The notes beneath the pieces are model-generated. The model saw only the letters and a list, made by a program, of their open reading frames with translations, did not search any database and had not been told where the DNA came from. From assembly GCA_963682025.1 (NCBI GenBank), contig OY821518.1:36169059-36233058 (forward strand): a stretch of DNA of 64,000 bases, given 5' to 3'. Position numbers and translations under genes: made by a program. Below, piece by piece: positions 37,053 through 48,500 of this stretch. The stretch comes from Cordilura impudica (Eukaryota > Arthropoda > Insecta > Diptera > Scathophagidae). Each line of letters starts with the position of its first letter. Positions within the stretch are counted from its first letter, which is position 1.

Positions 37053-39332
37053 CTAGCTGTTTTTACCCGGTCTTGCCCGGGATACAAAGGCCTTTGACTT
37101 GAAAAATGGTTCACTATGCTTACCAGGCGCTGAGTACTTAGTCCCCAATTAACAAATTCCTCAATAAAATGAACTTTCTCCCCAAAAATTTGTATGGGCA
37201 GTAAATTCATTTTTTATTTCAATTAAAAATTTTTTGATTTTTTAATTTAGAAGTTTTTTAAGATGCTGCAGCAAAAATGCTTCAAAAATAAGTTGCGAAA
37301 CCGCTTTAAGTTTTTTTTTTCAGTTTATTTATAAACATCAAATATTACGGAATGGTTCGCAAATTAAAGGAATCACAACTTTTAAAAATTGAATTACTTC
37401 ATTCAATAAGTTATCATCATTGAGCAGAGACGTCAAATTCAAGTTTCAGAAATGAAAGACTAATGCGACGTTTAATATTGTGTCGCAAGGTTTCTTTAAG
37501 CAACTGCTTATAGTATATGTGTGGCCTATTTTGATCAACAGGTAATTATTTCACATACGTAGATAAAATTTATCATACGATATTTCACTAAACTGTGTTC
37601 CGCGAGCGAGTCGCGCACGATTCCGCGCGTTTGGCAGCCAGACCCATGCTGCCGTGCAGTTGTTGTCAAATTATTTTAATCGCCAAAATATATTTTTCAG
37701 ATCATTGCGATATTTTTGCTGAGCTGTGTTCCGCGAGCGCGTCGCGTCCGCATCCGTCGCGTCCGCGGTCGCGCATTTATTGTAGGACATATATTGAGAG
37801 CTGTATGCAAATGTTCACTAAAATAAATATTTAACAAAATTCATTAAATAAAAATATGTAAAAAATTTAAGAATGAATTTGGGGAGTAAGTTTATTCGTT
37901 CTTCCGATAAAAAAAAAAAAAGGGGAATTTGTTCATTTCTTTTGGGTAACTTTTTTTTTAAGTTTGGCGAATTTGTTCACCGTGTAGTTATTTCCGTGTA
38001 AACCAAATATCAGAGAAATCCGTTGAAAAGTACGAATTTGTATAGGGAAGAAATATACCACACAACAAAATGTGAATTTTATATGAAAATTGGGCGTAAA
38101 AGTAGGCGTGGTCGGTAAATATCATATGGCGACCTTCCCTGGAATATGTACTAAATTTCGGAGAAAGCCATTGAAAAATAAAAGTTTGTATAGCAATCAA
38201 ATAAAGAAACAAATAAAAGGAAAAAAATAAGTTATATATACGTAGGCGTTGCCTGTAAGAAGCATATGGTGACCTTCCCTGTAGTATAGAAATCGTGTGA
38301 CCAAATTTTAGACATCTCTAGAAAAATAAAAATTTCTATAGTGAACAAATATACCAAAAAACAGAAAATTAATTTTGTATAAAAAGTGGGCGTAGAAGTA
38401 GGCGTGGCCGGCAAGAATTATATGGCGAGCTCTCTGGAGTACAGAGATCGTGCGTAGCAAATTTCAGAGAAATCCGTTTAAAAAAAATTGTGTAGCGAAC
38501 AAATGTACCAAAAAACAGAATATGAATTGCATACCAAAAGTGGGCGTAACAGTAGGCGTGACCGGTACGAAGAATATGTCGATTTTCCATGGAGCAGAGA
38601 GATCGTGTGTACCAAATTTCAGAGAAATCGGTTGAAAAATAAAAATTTGTATAGGGAACAAATATACCAAAAAACGAAATGAATTGTATACAAAAAGTGG
38701 GCGTTAAAATAGGCGTGGACGGTACGAAGAATATGTCGACCTTCCCTGGAGTACAGAGATAGTGTGTACCAAATTTCAGAAAATTCCGTTGAAAAATAAA
38801 AATTTGTATAGCAAACAAATATACCAAAAAACAGAAAACGAATTGTATACAAAAAGTGGGCGTAAAAGTAGGTGTGCCCGAAAGAATCACCCTCTGACCT
38901 GGCCTGGGATACAAAGATCGTGTATACCAAAAGTCAGAGAAATCCGTTGAAAAATAATAATTTTTATAGCGAACAAATATACCAAAAAGCAGAAAATGAA
39001 TTGTATATAAAAAGTGGGCGTAAAAGTAGGCGTGGTTGATAAAAAGTACATGGTGACCTTAGGTGGAGTACAGTGATAGTGTGTACCGAATTTCAGAGAA
39101 ATCTGTTAACAAATAAAAATTTGGATAGTTTACAAATATGAATAAAACAGAAAATTAATTTTACATAAAAAGTGGGCGCGAAAGTAGGCGTGGCCGGTAA
39201 AAAGTATATGGCGACCTTTCCTGGGGTATATAGATCGCGTGTACAAAATTTCAGGGAAATCGGTTGAAAAATAAAAATTTGTATAGCGGTCAAACAAACA
39301 AACAAACAGAAAATGAATTTTATATATATAGA
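37053..39332 (-). mobile_element. Non-autonomous Helitron (family H2) with nine internal tandem repeats
   Basis: Minus strand: 5' A|TCTATATATATAAAATTC, 3' hairpin CCCGGGCAAGACCGGG then TAAAAACAGCTAG|T. All canonical Helitron signals are present: TC start, CTAG end, hairpin 9 bp before the end, and an A/T target. About 2.28 kb. The 5' half is a tandem array (37990-39320). It interrupts the PIF/Harbinger element just after that fragment's stop codon. No helicase coding sequence. Confidence 0.88.
37990..39320 (-). repeat. ~155-bp tandem repeats inside Helitron H2, nine units
   Basis: Landmarks (plus strand) CAGAGAAATCCGTTGAAAAA, CAAATATACCAAAAAACAG, AAAGTGGGCGTAAAAGTAGG and GACCTTCCCTGGAGTACAGA recur at spacings of roughly 150-160 bp from about 38005 to 39250. 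The minus-strand open frames here (up to 181 codons) repeat the same peptide with substitutions and are a consequence of the repeat, not a gene. Confidence 0.9.
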
Positions 39333-39644
39333 TTAATAAATTAATTATATTGCAATAAAATCAACTATCACTAGGTTTTGTTTACGCGACGACATGATAC
39401 GCACTCTCGCTCGACACAAATTGCACTGAGAACGGTACAGTTGAACCCCCACACACGTTCACTTCAGTTGAAACTGTCAGTTAAAAATATATAAATTTGA
39501 AATTTCTCAGTTAAACTGAACAGTTGAGTTGAACTGTCAGTTAGTACCCACATACGTACAGTTTTAACTGACAGTTTTAACTGACAGTTTTAACTGACAG
39601 TTTTAACTGAACAGTTTTAACTGTCAGTTTCACTGTCCGCTTTA

Positions 39645-41740
39645 GATTATTTTAATATATAAGATTGGAAAAAAAAAAGAAAAATTTATATCAAAAATAA
39701 AAATTTAATTAGAAAATTTAGTACGAAGGATTGAAAATATTTATACAGAAGAAGTGATTTGTAATATTCTCAGATCCATATTCAAGATCCATTAAATATA
39801 ACCTCTGTCCTATAGCAGGCCCATGTTAAATTCATTAGTTTCAATTCTTAAATCCATAGCCTTCAGATACACGATTGACACGATTCACTTCGTTGAATGC
39901 TTTTTTTTTTTGCTGAATTCTAATCAACTGAGTTTCCAATAAAAGTGTATAGTATGTGGCACAAATGCCATTACTTTTTAAATATTTTCGTTTTAAACAT
40001 CCAACAGCTTCTGGCAATTTTTTCTTCTTAAATGAATTGAAATATTTTAAACAAATTTGAATAAAATTTTTATATAAACGGTAAACATTTCAAATCGTTT
40101 AGGTTTTTATGCATTTAAAAAATGGTATATTTCGTATTCTCATATATATTTTGTATACAAATAACATGCATAACTTTGTGGTTTCTGGTGTTTAGATCGA
40201 TGTTTGTGCATATGATAAATTTATTATATCCTTTCCTTTTATAAAATCTTCTAAAATAATTAATTAATACAATAATAAACTTTGGTTATATGTTTAACTA
40301 TTTGCATGGTCGTGTATACTTACGCATACATACTACTGATTGTTCAAGCTATAAGTATGTGTGAATGATATTGTTAATGTCAAAGTTATTAATGACATTA
40401 TTGTGGCTTTTGTTGCATGCAGTATGTTGTGGTTAAGTGAATGCATCTTTTGTTTAAAACTTTATAGGACTTAAAATAAAATATGCATTCAACTTTTGTT
40501 TTAAACTATAGGACATCATTTAATAATAAACGTATGTATGTGTTCGGTAGGATAAACATGGTGTGGAAATATTGGCTCGTTTTACGCGTAAACTATCTAG
40601 AGGCACAAAGTTTAATACATTTTCTTTTCCTACTCAAGCTTCTAACTATAAGTTTTCGTACTGCTACCTTTAATCGAAATAAAGATTTATATTATTAATT
40701 TGCATATTTTTTTAAATTATTTTTTTTTTCAGTGTTAAACAAGGTATAGGTGTCAAATAATAATCAGATTCGATTATTTTAATTGAATTTTAACCTTATA
40801 CTGAAGCAGTACACATCCGTAACTCTAAGAATTTAACCATATTGACTTTATTATGATGACGTTGATAATATCATGTGCTAAAATCATCATCACTTCATAT
40901 CTCATTGAAACAAGACCAGGTCAGCCAGTCAAGGCAGCAGGAGTAGGCAGGCAATTGTCAATTATTGAGCTTTTATATTCATGTATTCACGTATCTTAAT
41001 ATCGATGTACACTCAGTGACATGGAAACTACTACATACATATTATTTAATTTAACAGGCTTTCATATCTTGATTGCTGCCTCAATTCTTAATGATCAATT
41101 TATATTATGTTTTGTGTGACTGGAGTCACCTTTTAATAAATCATTGAGGATGGATTTTAATATTATATCCCTAGCTTTCATTATACATACATTTGCAGTC
41201 ACATACGATTTGCAAGATTCAAATATTTAACCACAGAATATTGATGTTTGATTTTGTTCCTATTTCATTATGCAGATGTTTATTTTCTAAACAAAACAAT
41301 TATGGAACTTTTAATATTTATTCTTCTACACTCTGCTCAAAATGTATGTTTCATTTTGTATTGACATATATGCTAGAGAAATTATAATCAAAATACACGC
41401 AAAGAGTAAAATTAAATAAATTAAAATACCCGACATTTTCAGTTGAATCAAACGAATTTTTCAATTATTTTTAAATATAAAAATCACAACTACCGCAGTA
41501 GTAAAAAGTAATCAAGAAATTGTTTTTATTAACTTACCAATTGTAAATGACAAAACAGTAAAAACAAATAATGTTTACAAACAACTGATAACTCAGCATG
41601 TTAAATACGTCATTAATAAAGTTAATATATATAAATCTAGTTAACATTAAATTTAATTTAAGCAAACATTTTATGAAAAATGAATAATAAATTGCAAGAA
41701 TGTTTTTGAAATTAAATACAAAAATGTTGTACAGCTTATA
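39645..41740. other. AT-rich non-coding stretch
   Basis: No motif-bearing frame; the small open frames at 40483-40698 and 41193-41387 show nothing recognisable. No repeat family of this window is seen here. Confidence 0.55.
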
Positions 41741-42222
41741 TCTATACTATTAATAGTTACGGTGAATCCTTGTGACCTCTTCTACACTTTAAGATATCAA
41801 CCGATTTTGGCAAAAAATGTAGCATTTGAAAGATATTTCTTTGCGGGTGTGCACATATAAATATACAATGCTGTGTGTGTATTTGCAGAAATTGTATATC
41901 ATAATTCTTGTGCTAAATTGTGAATTGATTGAAATTAGTTAGCATAACTGTAGGGTGTTTTTAAATAATTTACTAACAAACCAATTTATATATCTTCTGT
42001 GTGTTGAACAATTATTTATAATGACATTCAATGAATTTTATTTAAAAATTCACAATTTAATGAATTTATTTAGAAATTCTCAATTTAATGAATTTTATTT
42101 AAATCTTCGTAAATTTTATTATATTTATATAAAATATATAAAATATTGAAAGAAAAACATTGAAGGAAAAATTAAAAGCTCCTAGATTTTGCACTTGAAT
42201 TTTGAGTGTTGGGGTCTGCTAG
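41741..42222 (+). mobile_element. Helitron H1, diverged
   Basis: A|TCTATACTATTAATAG at the 5' end, GTGTTGGGGTCTGCTAG|T at the 3' end. The hairpin is partly decayed (TTGAATTTTGAG). About 480 bp; AATTTATTTAGAAATTCACAA-like short repeats expand the 3' half (about 42030-42120). Confidence 0.8.
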
Positions 42223-42799
42223 TTAACATTACTATACAAAATTTAAATATACAAAATTTTAATGAATTGAAATAAAAGTTTTTAGATTATATAAAAAAGA
42301 ATTGCAAAAATTTGTTAATCATGAAAATCGAAAATTTTCTTGAATCAGAACAAAACTATTATTTCCCTGATATATTCTTCTTATTCCTTGATTTTCTAGG
42401 AATTTAAACCAAAATTTTAATTAGAAATTTAAGCACATTCGACTCAGAATCATTTACTGAGTCGATTTAGCGGTGTCCGTCCGTCTGTCCTGTGTGTCCA
42501 TTAGGGTAATAACTTTTTTTCGACAAAATTTCTTCATTGCACCACGCTATGGGGAATGTTGCACTGAGAATAAAATTAATTTTTTGAGGTGATTTTGGTG
42601 AAAAAAGTTCAGGTACTGAATGATAAATAACTAAGTTTTTTAGTTAAATGAAATAAATGTTATGTTTAAAGTACGAGTTGTTTTCAAAAGCGGAGAAATA
42701 TCATGCGGAACTTTGATAGCGCGTTCCGAGCATATATTACTGCGCTGCTGATTCGGAATTGCAGACGATTCTTTCACCCTGTGCTTAAGAAAATATATA

Positions 42800-44358
42800 C
42801 AGGGTGTTCCAAAAACTTTCCGAAAAAATAAAATGCGCGATAGCTTGGATCAATATGAATATTTTTTGTTCTAGCACCACTGTTCTTACGGCTACCGTTT
42901 TCGAGCTATAGCGTCTCAAAAAAAAAAAATGCATTTCTAAATACATTTAATTCATTTTAAAACAGCTTACTTTTTTTTAAACATTTTTATCTGAGTTATG
43001 TGTCAAAAAGAAATTGTGAAATTTTTTTTCCATTTTTCTTTATTTTCGTGTACCTTTAAATTCGATTCGCGATGAAATTTTCAAATTCTGAGTATGCGGA
43101 TTTCGGTTTTTATTATCGCAAAGCTGATAGGAATTCATTGGCAGCACAGCGTATGTATGCTGAAGCTTTCCCCCAAAGAGATGTTCCCCACCACTCCGTC
43201 TTCAACAGTACGTTTGATCGCCTTCGTGAGACAGGTTGTGTTAATAAATGCAGGGGTTCTGTCACAAGGGGCTTTCAACAGAATGCAGAAGAAACTGTTT
43301 TGGCAGCTGTGTTGCAAGACCCAACAACAAGTGTAAGAAAATAGCTAAAACAAAGGAAATACCACAATCTCAGGTGTTTAGAATTTTAAAACATCACAAG
43401 CTCCATCCGTATCACTACACACCGGTACAATCGTTACACGAAGGTGATTGTGAAAAGCGAATTGAGTTTTGTACGTTCATGTTGGTGAAAGATACACAAA
43501 ATGAAAATTTTTTCAAAAAAATTCTATGGACGGATGAATCCATATTCAACCGAGAAGGTATCACAAATTTTCATAATTTACATTTTTACACGCAAGAAAA
43601 TCCGCATAAAAAACTGCAAACAAAGCACCAAAACCGTTTTAGTCTCAATGTTTGGGCAGGCCTCATCGGAAATTGCGTTATAGGCCCCTTTTTCTTACCA
43701 GATCGGTTAAATGCAACTTTGTACATGGATCTCCTCCAAAACGAACTTAGAAACGCTGTCGATAATTTGCCGTTAGCAACATTAGCCGGAATTACTTTTC
43801 AACAAGACGGTTGTCCCGTACACTCTAGCATTGTAGTCAAGAACTTTTTAAACAGTAGTTTTGGTACAAATTGGATTGGATGCAATGGACCAATCAAATG
43901 GCCACCGAGGTCTCCGGATCTAACACCGTTAGATTTTTATGTTTGGGGTCGGGCAAAAGAGTTCGTTTACAATGAAGAAATAATTTCATGCAATCAACTT
44001 AAATGCAAAATAAACGAGGCCTTTCAAACCATTCAGGAAGAAATAACGCTGGATGTTACTACCACTGAAATTAGGCGATGATATGTAAGACGCACCACCA
44101 TGCATGGCTCTCATTTTGAGCATTTGTAAAAAAAAATAAAGAAAAAAATTTTTTTTAACAATTAATTCAAAGAAAATTTACTTAAAAATTGAAAGTGTTT
44201 TTGAAATTTAAGAAATGCATTCACAAATGCATTTATCTTTGGGATTCAATAACTCGAAAACGGTAGGGGTAAGAACAGTGGTGCTAGAACAAAAAATATT
44301 CATATTGATCCAAGCTATCGCGCATTTAATTTTTTCGGAAAGTTTTCGGAACACCCTG
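42800..44358 (+). mobile_element. DD41D mariner (rosa-like), complete with ~110-bp inverted repeats
   Basis: Termini CAGGGTGTTCCAAAAACTTT and inverted AAGTTTTCGGAACACCCTG; arms stay similar for about 110 bp (to TTTTCGAGCTATAGCG / AACTCGAAAACGG). TA flanks both ends (42798-42799, 44359-44360). 1559 bp. It lies inside the hAT-like element, so it inserted later. Confidence 0.92.
43072..44129 (+). pseudogene. DD41D mariner transposase, two disabling lesions
   Basis: Starts MKFSNSEYADFGFYYRKADR (ATG 43072), with an N-terminal helix-turn-helix region. A one-base deletion in the A run at about 43338-43341 shifts the frame; the protein resumes as KIAKTKEIPQSQVFRILKHH. Catalytic residues: ILWTDESIFNREG (first Asp), FQQDGCPVHSS (second Asp), WPPRSPDLTPLDFYVWG (third Asp, in LDF). 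41 residues separate the last two Asps, the DD41D spacing associated with the rosa group. An in-frame TGA at 44079-44081 precedes a continuation YVRRTTMHGSHFEHL to TAA at 44127-44129. Otherwise well preserved. Confidence 0.93.
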
Positions 44359-44359
44359 T

Positions 44360-45340
44360 ACGTATATATATTTGTATTTACTAAAGAGTTGTTTAAAATT
44401 GAAAAATATTTTTCGTTGAAACAGTGATCCCAAAACCAAACATTGCACGATGCATCACATATAAAATTACTTATGGGTTGTAACATTTCCTGATATTTGG
44501 AATGAGAATAAATGCCATAATGGCAAAAATAGCTATTGAGTTCCATCTAGCGTTGCTTGTTGGTGGTAAAGACTTGAAGTTGATATAAGGGAAAATTCCA
44601 TATTCATTGTAGTACCTAAAACTTTTGCAAAGTTCGTATAAAAATTCATATAGTGTCTCCATTTTACATTTATACATTTTATAGAAATATCGTTTTGCCT
44701 GTAGCTGGTTTTTAAATGTTCATAATTGTTTACTAATTCCGAAACAAAATTGTAACCAATGCTTGGAGATGATGTTGTGCCACCTAGTTACTAGTCCATT
44801 ACATGTCGTAGTAATAAATCCAGGACATGATGTTGGCACCCCATGTATTGTGGCGGCGGTAAAAATTGATTGGAAATGCTTTTTAAGGCAATTTGACAGG
44901 TTTTGATCTACCAGAAAGGATTTGCGGTTCAGATTCTAGTTCGTCTGCTACGGTTGTTATATCAAATATTTTACTAAAGTTATCACCATTAGAACGTTTT
45001 AGCTTTTTTTTGATAAAGTAATATCAATTTTTTAACTTTTCGATTTATATTATAGGTTTGCATTTTTTTTCATATTTAGCTTAATCCAGAGGGCAAATAA
45101 TTCTTCAGAAATTGCGACATACCCTTACTTTTTCTTTTTTTTTTATCTTTGGCTAAGGCGTCAAATCTTCCAATAATATATTTTTCTTTTGGCTTTCTGT
45201 TTAACACAGATAGCGATAATTCCATGTTTTATATATCACGACATTTTGTTGAGCATCTTTAAATCTTGTTCAGTTGTTGGTCCACGTAGTTGAATGTTTT
45301 TGAACAGCTGTACTCTTTTAGATTTAATTTAAAATAATAC
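44360..45340 (-). pseudogene. Decayed gene of the hAT-like element, uncharacterised family
   Basis: Reading the minus strand from 45340: LRGPTTEQDLKML, ELSLSVLNRKPKEKYIIGRF, LKRSNGDNFSKIFDITTVAD, ELESEPQILSGRSK, then GVPTSCPGFITTTCNGLV, then PPTSNARWNSIAIFAIMAFI and LIPNIRK, and in another frame QPISNFICDASCNVWFWDHC. At least four frameshifts or stops. The SNARWNS.AI.A..AFILIP motif is one I associate with uncharacterised transposon-linked proteins of flies and aphids; this is from memory and unverified. The 3' part is cut by the mariner at 44358. The paralogous remnant is at 22500-23040. Confidence 0.55.
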
Positions 45341-45422
45341 GAACGATAAATTCAAATAAAAGAAATAAATTCGATAGTATAGAATCGATATAATACAAAC
45401 AATATACCTTTAATAATTAAAA

Positions 45423-45778
45423 CTAGCAGATTCTAGCGCTCGAAATTCGAGTGCAATTTTATTTTTCAACTTAGCCAATTCACAAACCAACATTTTTATG
45501 GTTTATTATTATTGTGAATGAAGATACCAAACTCATTAAAAAACACATTAACAAATTCAATAAAACACACATAGCACATGTATAATTTTACGTACGTGCT
45601 AGTAGCAAATTTAAAAGCAAATTGCGCCAAATAAGGGAAAAAATTTAAAAATCTGTAAATCTGGTGAACAGTTAAAAAGAAGTACCTTTCAAATAATATA
45701 CGTTTGGTCAAAATCGGGATAAAACGGTAGAACAAAACATCGGTCACATGAAATCGCCTAGCCTATTAATATTATAGA
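45423..45778 (-). mobile_element. Helitron H1, inside the hAT-like element
   Basis: Minus strand A|TCTATAATATTAATAGGC to CGAGCGCTAGAATCTGCTAG|T, with the terminal hairpin CTCGAA/TTCGAG. About 356 bp. Very close to the copies at 12082 and 49576. Confidence 0.88.
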
Positions 45779-47906
45779 TACTTGTGATAAAAATTTCGAG
45801 ACCTGCTTTGACACATATTTTATACAGTTAAAATTAAAAAACATTATATATGTAATTTATTTTTTTTTTGGTGCTGAGGACCACTATTTTTACATTACAC
45901 TCTCATAATCGTAAATTAATGTAAATTATCACTGTTTTATGGTCACCTATCACTAAATAGCGTCATAATATCGCTATTTTTTTGCGCCCTCCATCCAAAT
46001 GATGCATTTTTTTATATTATTGAAATTATAAGAAAATACTATAAACTTTGCAATTAAATGTTATTTTTTTTATACTTATAAAAAAGGACTAAAATTCAAA
46101 ACTTTATCGCATTTGGTGCGTGAACTTTTTTAACAATCGCGAAAAAGTAGTACATTATTTCTTAAATTTTTTTAATGGTCTATACGGCTATGCGATGAAG
46201 AATTTGATATTCGCAAAAATTGCAAAAAGTTATTACCCTAGTGTCCATGTAAACCTTTTAATCAAACTACAGGTCGCAAATACGAATATATTTTGATGAA
46301 GTTTCGCATATAAGCTTTTATCGGCCATAGAATGAACGCTATTTAAACTGGTGAGAAACGGTGCATGTTCAGACCTAGTCCCCATACAAATGATCTCTAT
46401 GACATCAACTTAAATTGACATAAGAACAAAATTGTCAAATAGATCTCGTTCAAATGGGGCGTGTGTATTTGCTTATTACATACATTAATCACTAGTCCAA
46501 AATAAACCGTATAGGACAGTTTTTGTTCATAGCTATTTCCCGACCTTTGTATATGTTTTGCAAAAAAGAAATGATTTTACCAAATATGGTTAGGATCGGT
46601 CCATTTTTTGACCTAGTCGACATCCGATAGGAGTTTTTTAAAATATGCAGACAAAAAAAAAAAAATCTATCTGTACGACAAATAAATAACTGGCAGATGA
46701 GTGCCGGTTAGCTTTGCGAAGCAAACCATACATTGCGAAAACCAAATTTCTTTAATCAGCAGTTTCTCGTTGGGATAAAAGATAATCGCCTATTGAGAAA
46801 ACGGGCATAAATATATAAGTGTGGCTGAAAGACAATGACACTTTTGCATACTTGAAATGTGACTGGTAATAACTATTGCCTTAGATTATAGCATAAATAG
46901 ATTAATTCAAAATAAACTTCAGATTATAGTGGAATTTTTCTTTAAATAACATAGCGGCTATATATATATTTTTGCTTATTTCCAGTAAAACTTTATAAAG
47001 AAATGTAAAATTATTTTTTATATATTTTAGTCAAATATTCGTTATTCGCCATTACTAATTTAATTTCTATCCTTTGATTTAAATTACTTCTAGTATTCGT
47101 TAAAAATACATCGATTAATCGAATAAAGGTTATTCATAATTATGTGTTAGAATATTTGTATGTGATGCGTTGCATACAATACTACTACAGCTGCTACTTA
47201 CTACTACAATTACATTCTTATTGTTTGAAAATTTGCATTATATTCTATATGAATATAAAACTATAGACAATGGCTGGAAGTATTATGAAAGGATTAAAAC
47301 ATTTACATAAATTATAACTGTTTGCGTATATATTGCGTATATATTGCAATAAGACAGTAAAAGATAGGGTGAAAGTGTACGCATAAACATTAGGGTGACA
47401 TTGGGAATTCCCATTTTGATATCCAAGTGAGACATTGTTGCACTGGGAAAATTATAACTCTAACCCGTGCCCGTTTGAGTTGAAAATTAAATTTTTGTTG
47501 AAAATTCTATGTACTCAACTATAATCAGCTAGATAGTTTTAAGGCTCATATGGCGCTCATGAACTGTCACGGCATCCCTAAAAATAGTTAGTGCATAAGC
47601 AGTATAACTATTTTGCTGTACGACGCTTAATTTTCGAGATATATGTATGTAATGGATGGTGTTTTTCAAAAGGGAGTAAAATTTTCAACGATTTTTTGCT
47701 ACAACGCTGAAAATATGAAAATAGTGCGAAATACTATTTAATGTTCCCCAAAAAATTAATGCGTAGACTTTCGTAAGTATAATTTTTAGAAAATTATATT
47801 CTGAAATATTTTGTAATAAAATTATTCCTTTTGTGACCTGGGATATAAAATTATCTATTTTCTGAAATAAATTTTAAAGTTTTATTTCTGTTCAAAAAAT
47901 TTTATT

Positions 47907-47945
47907 TTCAATTTCAATTTCAATTTCAATTTCAATTTTTCAATT
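47907..47945. repeat. (TTTCAA)n microsatellite
   Basis: About six copies of the hexamer, the last interrupted by extra T residues. Confidence 0.9.
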
Positions 47946-48416
47946 TATTGATCCCAAAAATATTCTTATAAAAATTAACTATAAAATAAACAAAACTTAA
48001 AAGATAACAGAATTCCTTACATACAAAGCGTATTTATCAAGGATTATTATGCGTTAAGAAAAGAAAAAATTTTAAACATTTATAACTAATAACATGTTTA
48101 TGTAAATAAATACTTAAGAAAAAATTAATCAAAAAAGGGGGAAAAAAATGTATCATTGTTATAATTAGTTTTGTACAAAAATGAAATCTTATTTTCAATT
48201 TTTACTATTTTAATGATTGACTTCGAAATTAATCAGGCTCAAGATCAAATGCTTTTACGGTAAAATATGCAAAATACATGGAACATTTGTTTCAAAATAT
48301 TGTTGTATATTCTGCATGACGGTTATACAGGTGGTTCGGTTCGAGTCACTAACCGTCATCAGTAACCAAGAGCAGTAGATTGTTTGTTTGGTGAAAAGTT
48401 TAATTCATACAACCAT

Positions 48417-48500
48417 CAGCGATGCACACACATTTTTGTGTGTTTGAACGTTTGACGTAAAAAAAATCAACAAGCAAGCCAAAATGTGAATGCATCGCTG
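48417..48500. repeat. 84-bp inverted-repeat unit
   Basis: CAGCGATGCACACACATTTT at the left and AAAATGTGAATGCATCGCTG at the right pair at 18 of 20 positions. The outer 10 bp (CAGCGATGCA/TGCATCGCTG) are perfect. No clear target duplication. Possibly a very small MITE. Confidence 0.45.

Larger units (their letters stand above)
36787..39641 (+). mobile_element. PIF/Harbinger remnant with TTA duplication, split by a Helitron
   Basis: Termini AGCCGGCCACTCACGTACAG and, at the right, ACTGTCCGCT (inverse AGCGGACAGT), flanked by TTA at 36784-36786 and 39642-39644. Subterminal regions are rich in a TTTTAACTGACAG 13-mer (left 36804-36870; right 39560-39630, four near-perfect copies). Without the Helitron the element is about 575 bp. 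It keeps the start of a transposase-like gene, which supports the superfamily call. Confidence 0.75.
42502..46240 (-). mobile_element. hAT-like DNA transposon with perfect 8-bp target duplication
   Basis: Termini TAGGGTAATAAC and the inverted GTTATTACCCTA, flanked by the perfect direct repeat GTGTCCAT (42494-42501 and 46241-46248). TTCTTCAT.GCA follows about 30-45 bp inside each end. 3.74 kb as it stands; about 1.8 kb without the mariner at 42800-44358 and the Helitron at 45423-45778. The interior has a decayed minus-strand gene. 8-bp duplication plus TAGGG ends point to hAT, but the remnant protein has no hAT motif I can name. Confidence 0.85.
42440..46665 (-). mobile_element. Family A1 copy (minus), split by a hAT-like element
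   Basis: Left piece about 42440-42501 (GAGTCGATTTAGCGGTGTCC, GTCCGTCTGTCC) and right piece about 46241-46665 (GTAAACCTTTTAATCAAACT, TCGGCCATAGAATGAACGCT, ATATGGTTAGGATCGGTCCA). With the inserted element and one copy of GTGTCCAT removed, the sequence reads straight through as an A1 copy. Diverged from the 34-36 kb array, so older. Confidence 0.75.

Noticed and set aside
38369..38930. Minus-strand open frames of 103-181 codons with repeated peptide blocks
   Set aside because: They lie wholly within the 155-bp tandem array of a Helitron and repeat the same peptide; no start context or domain.
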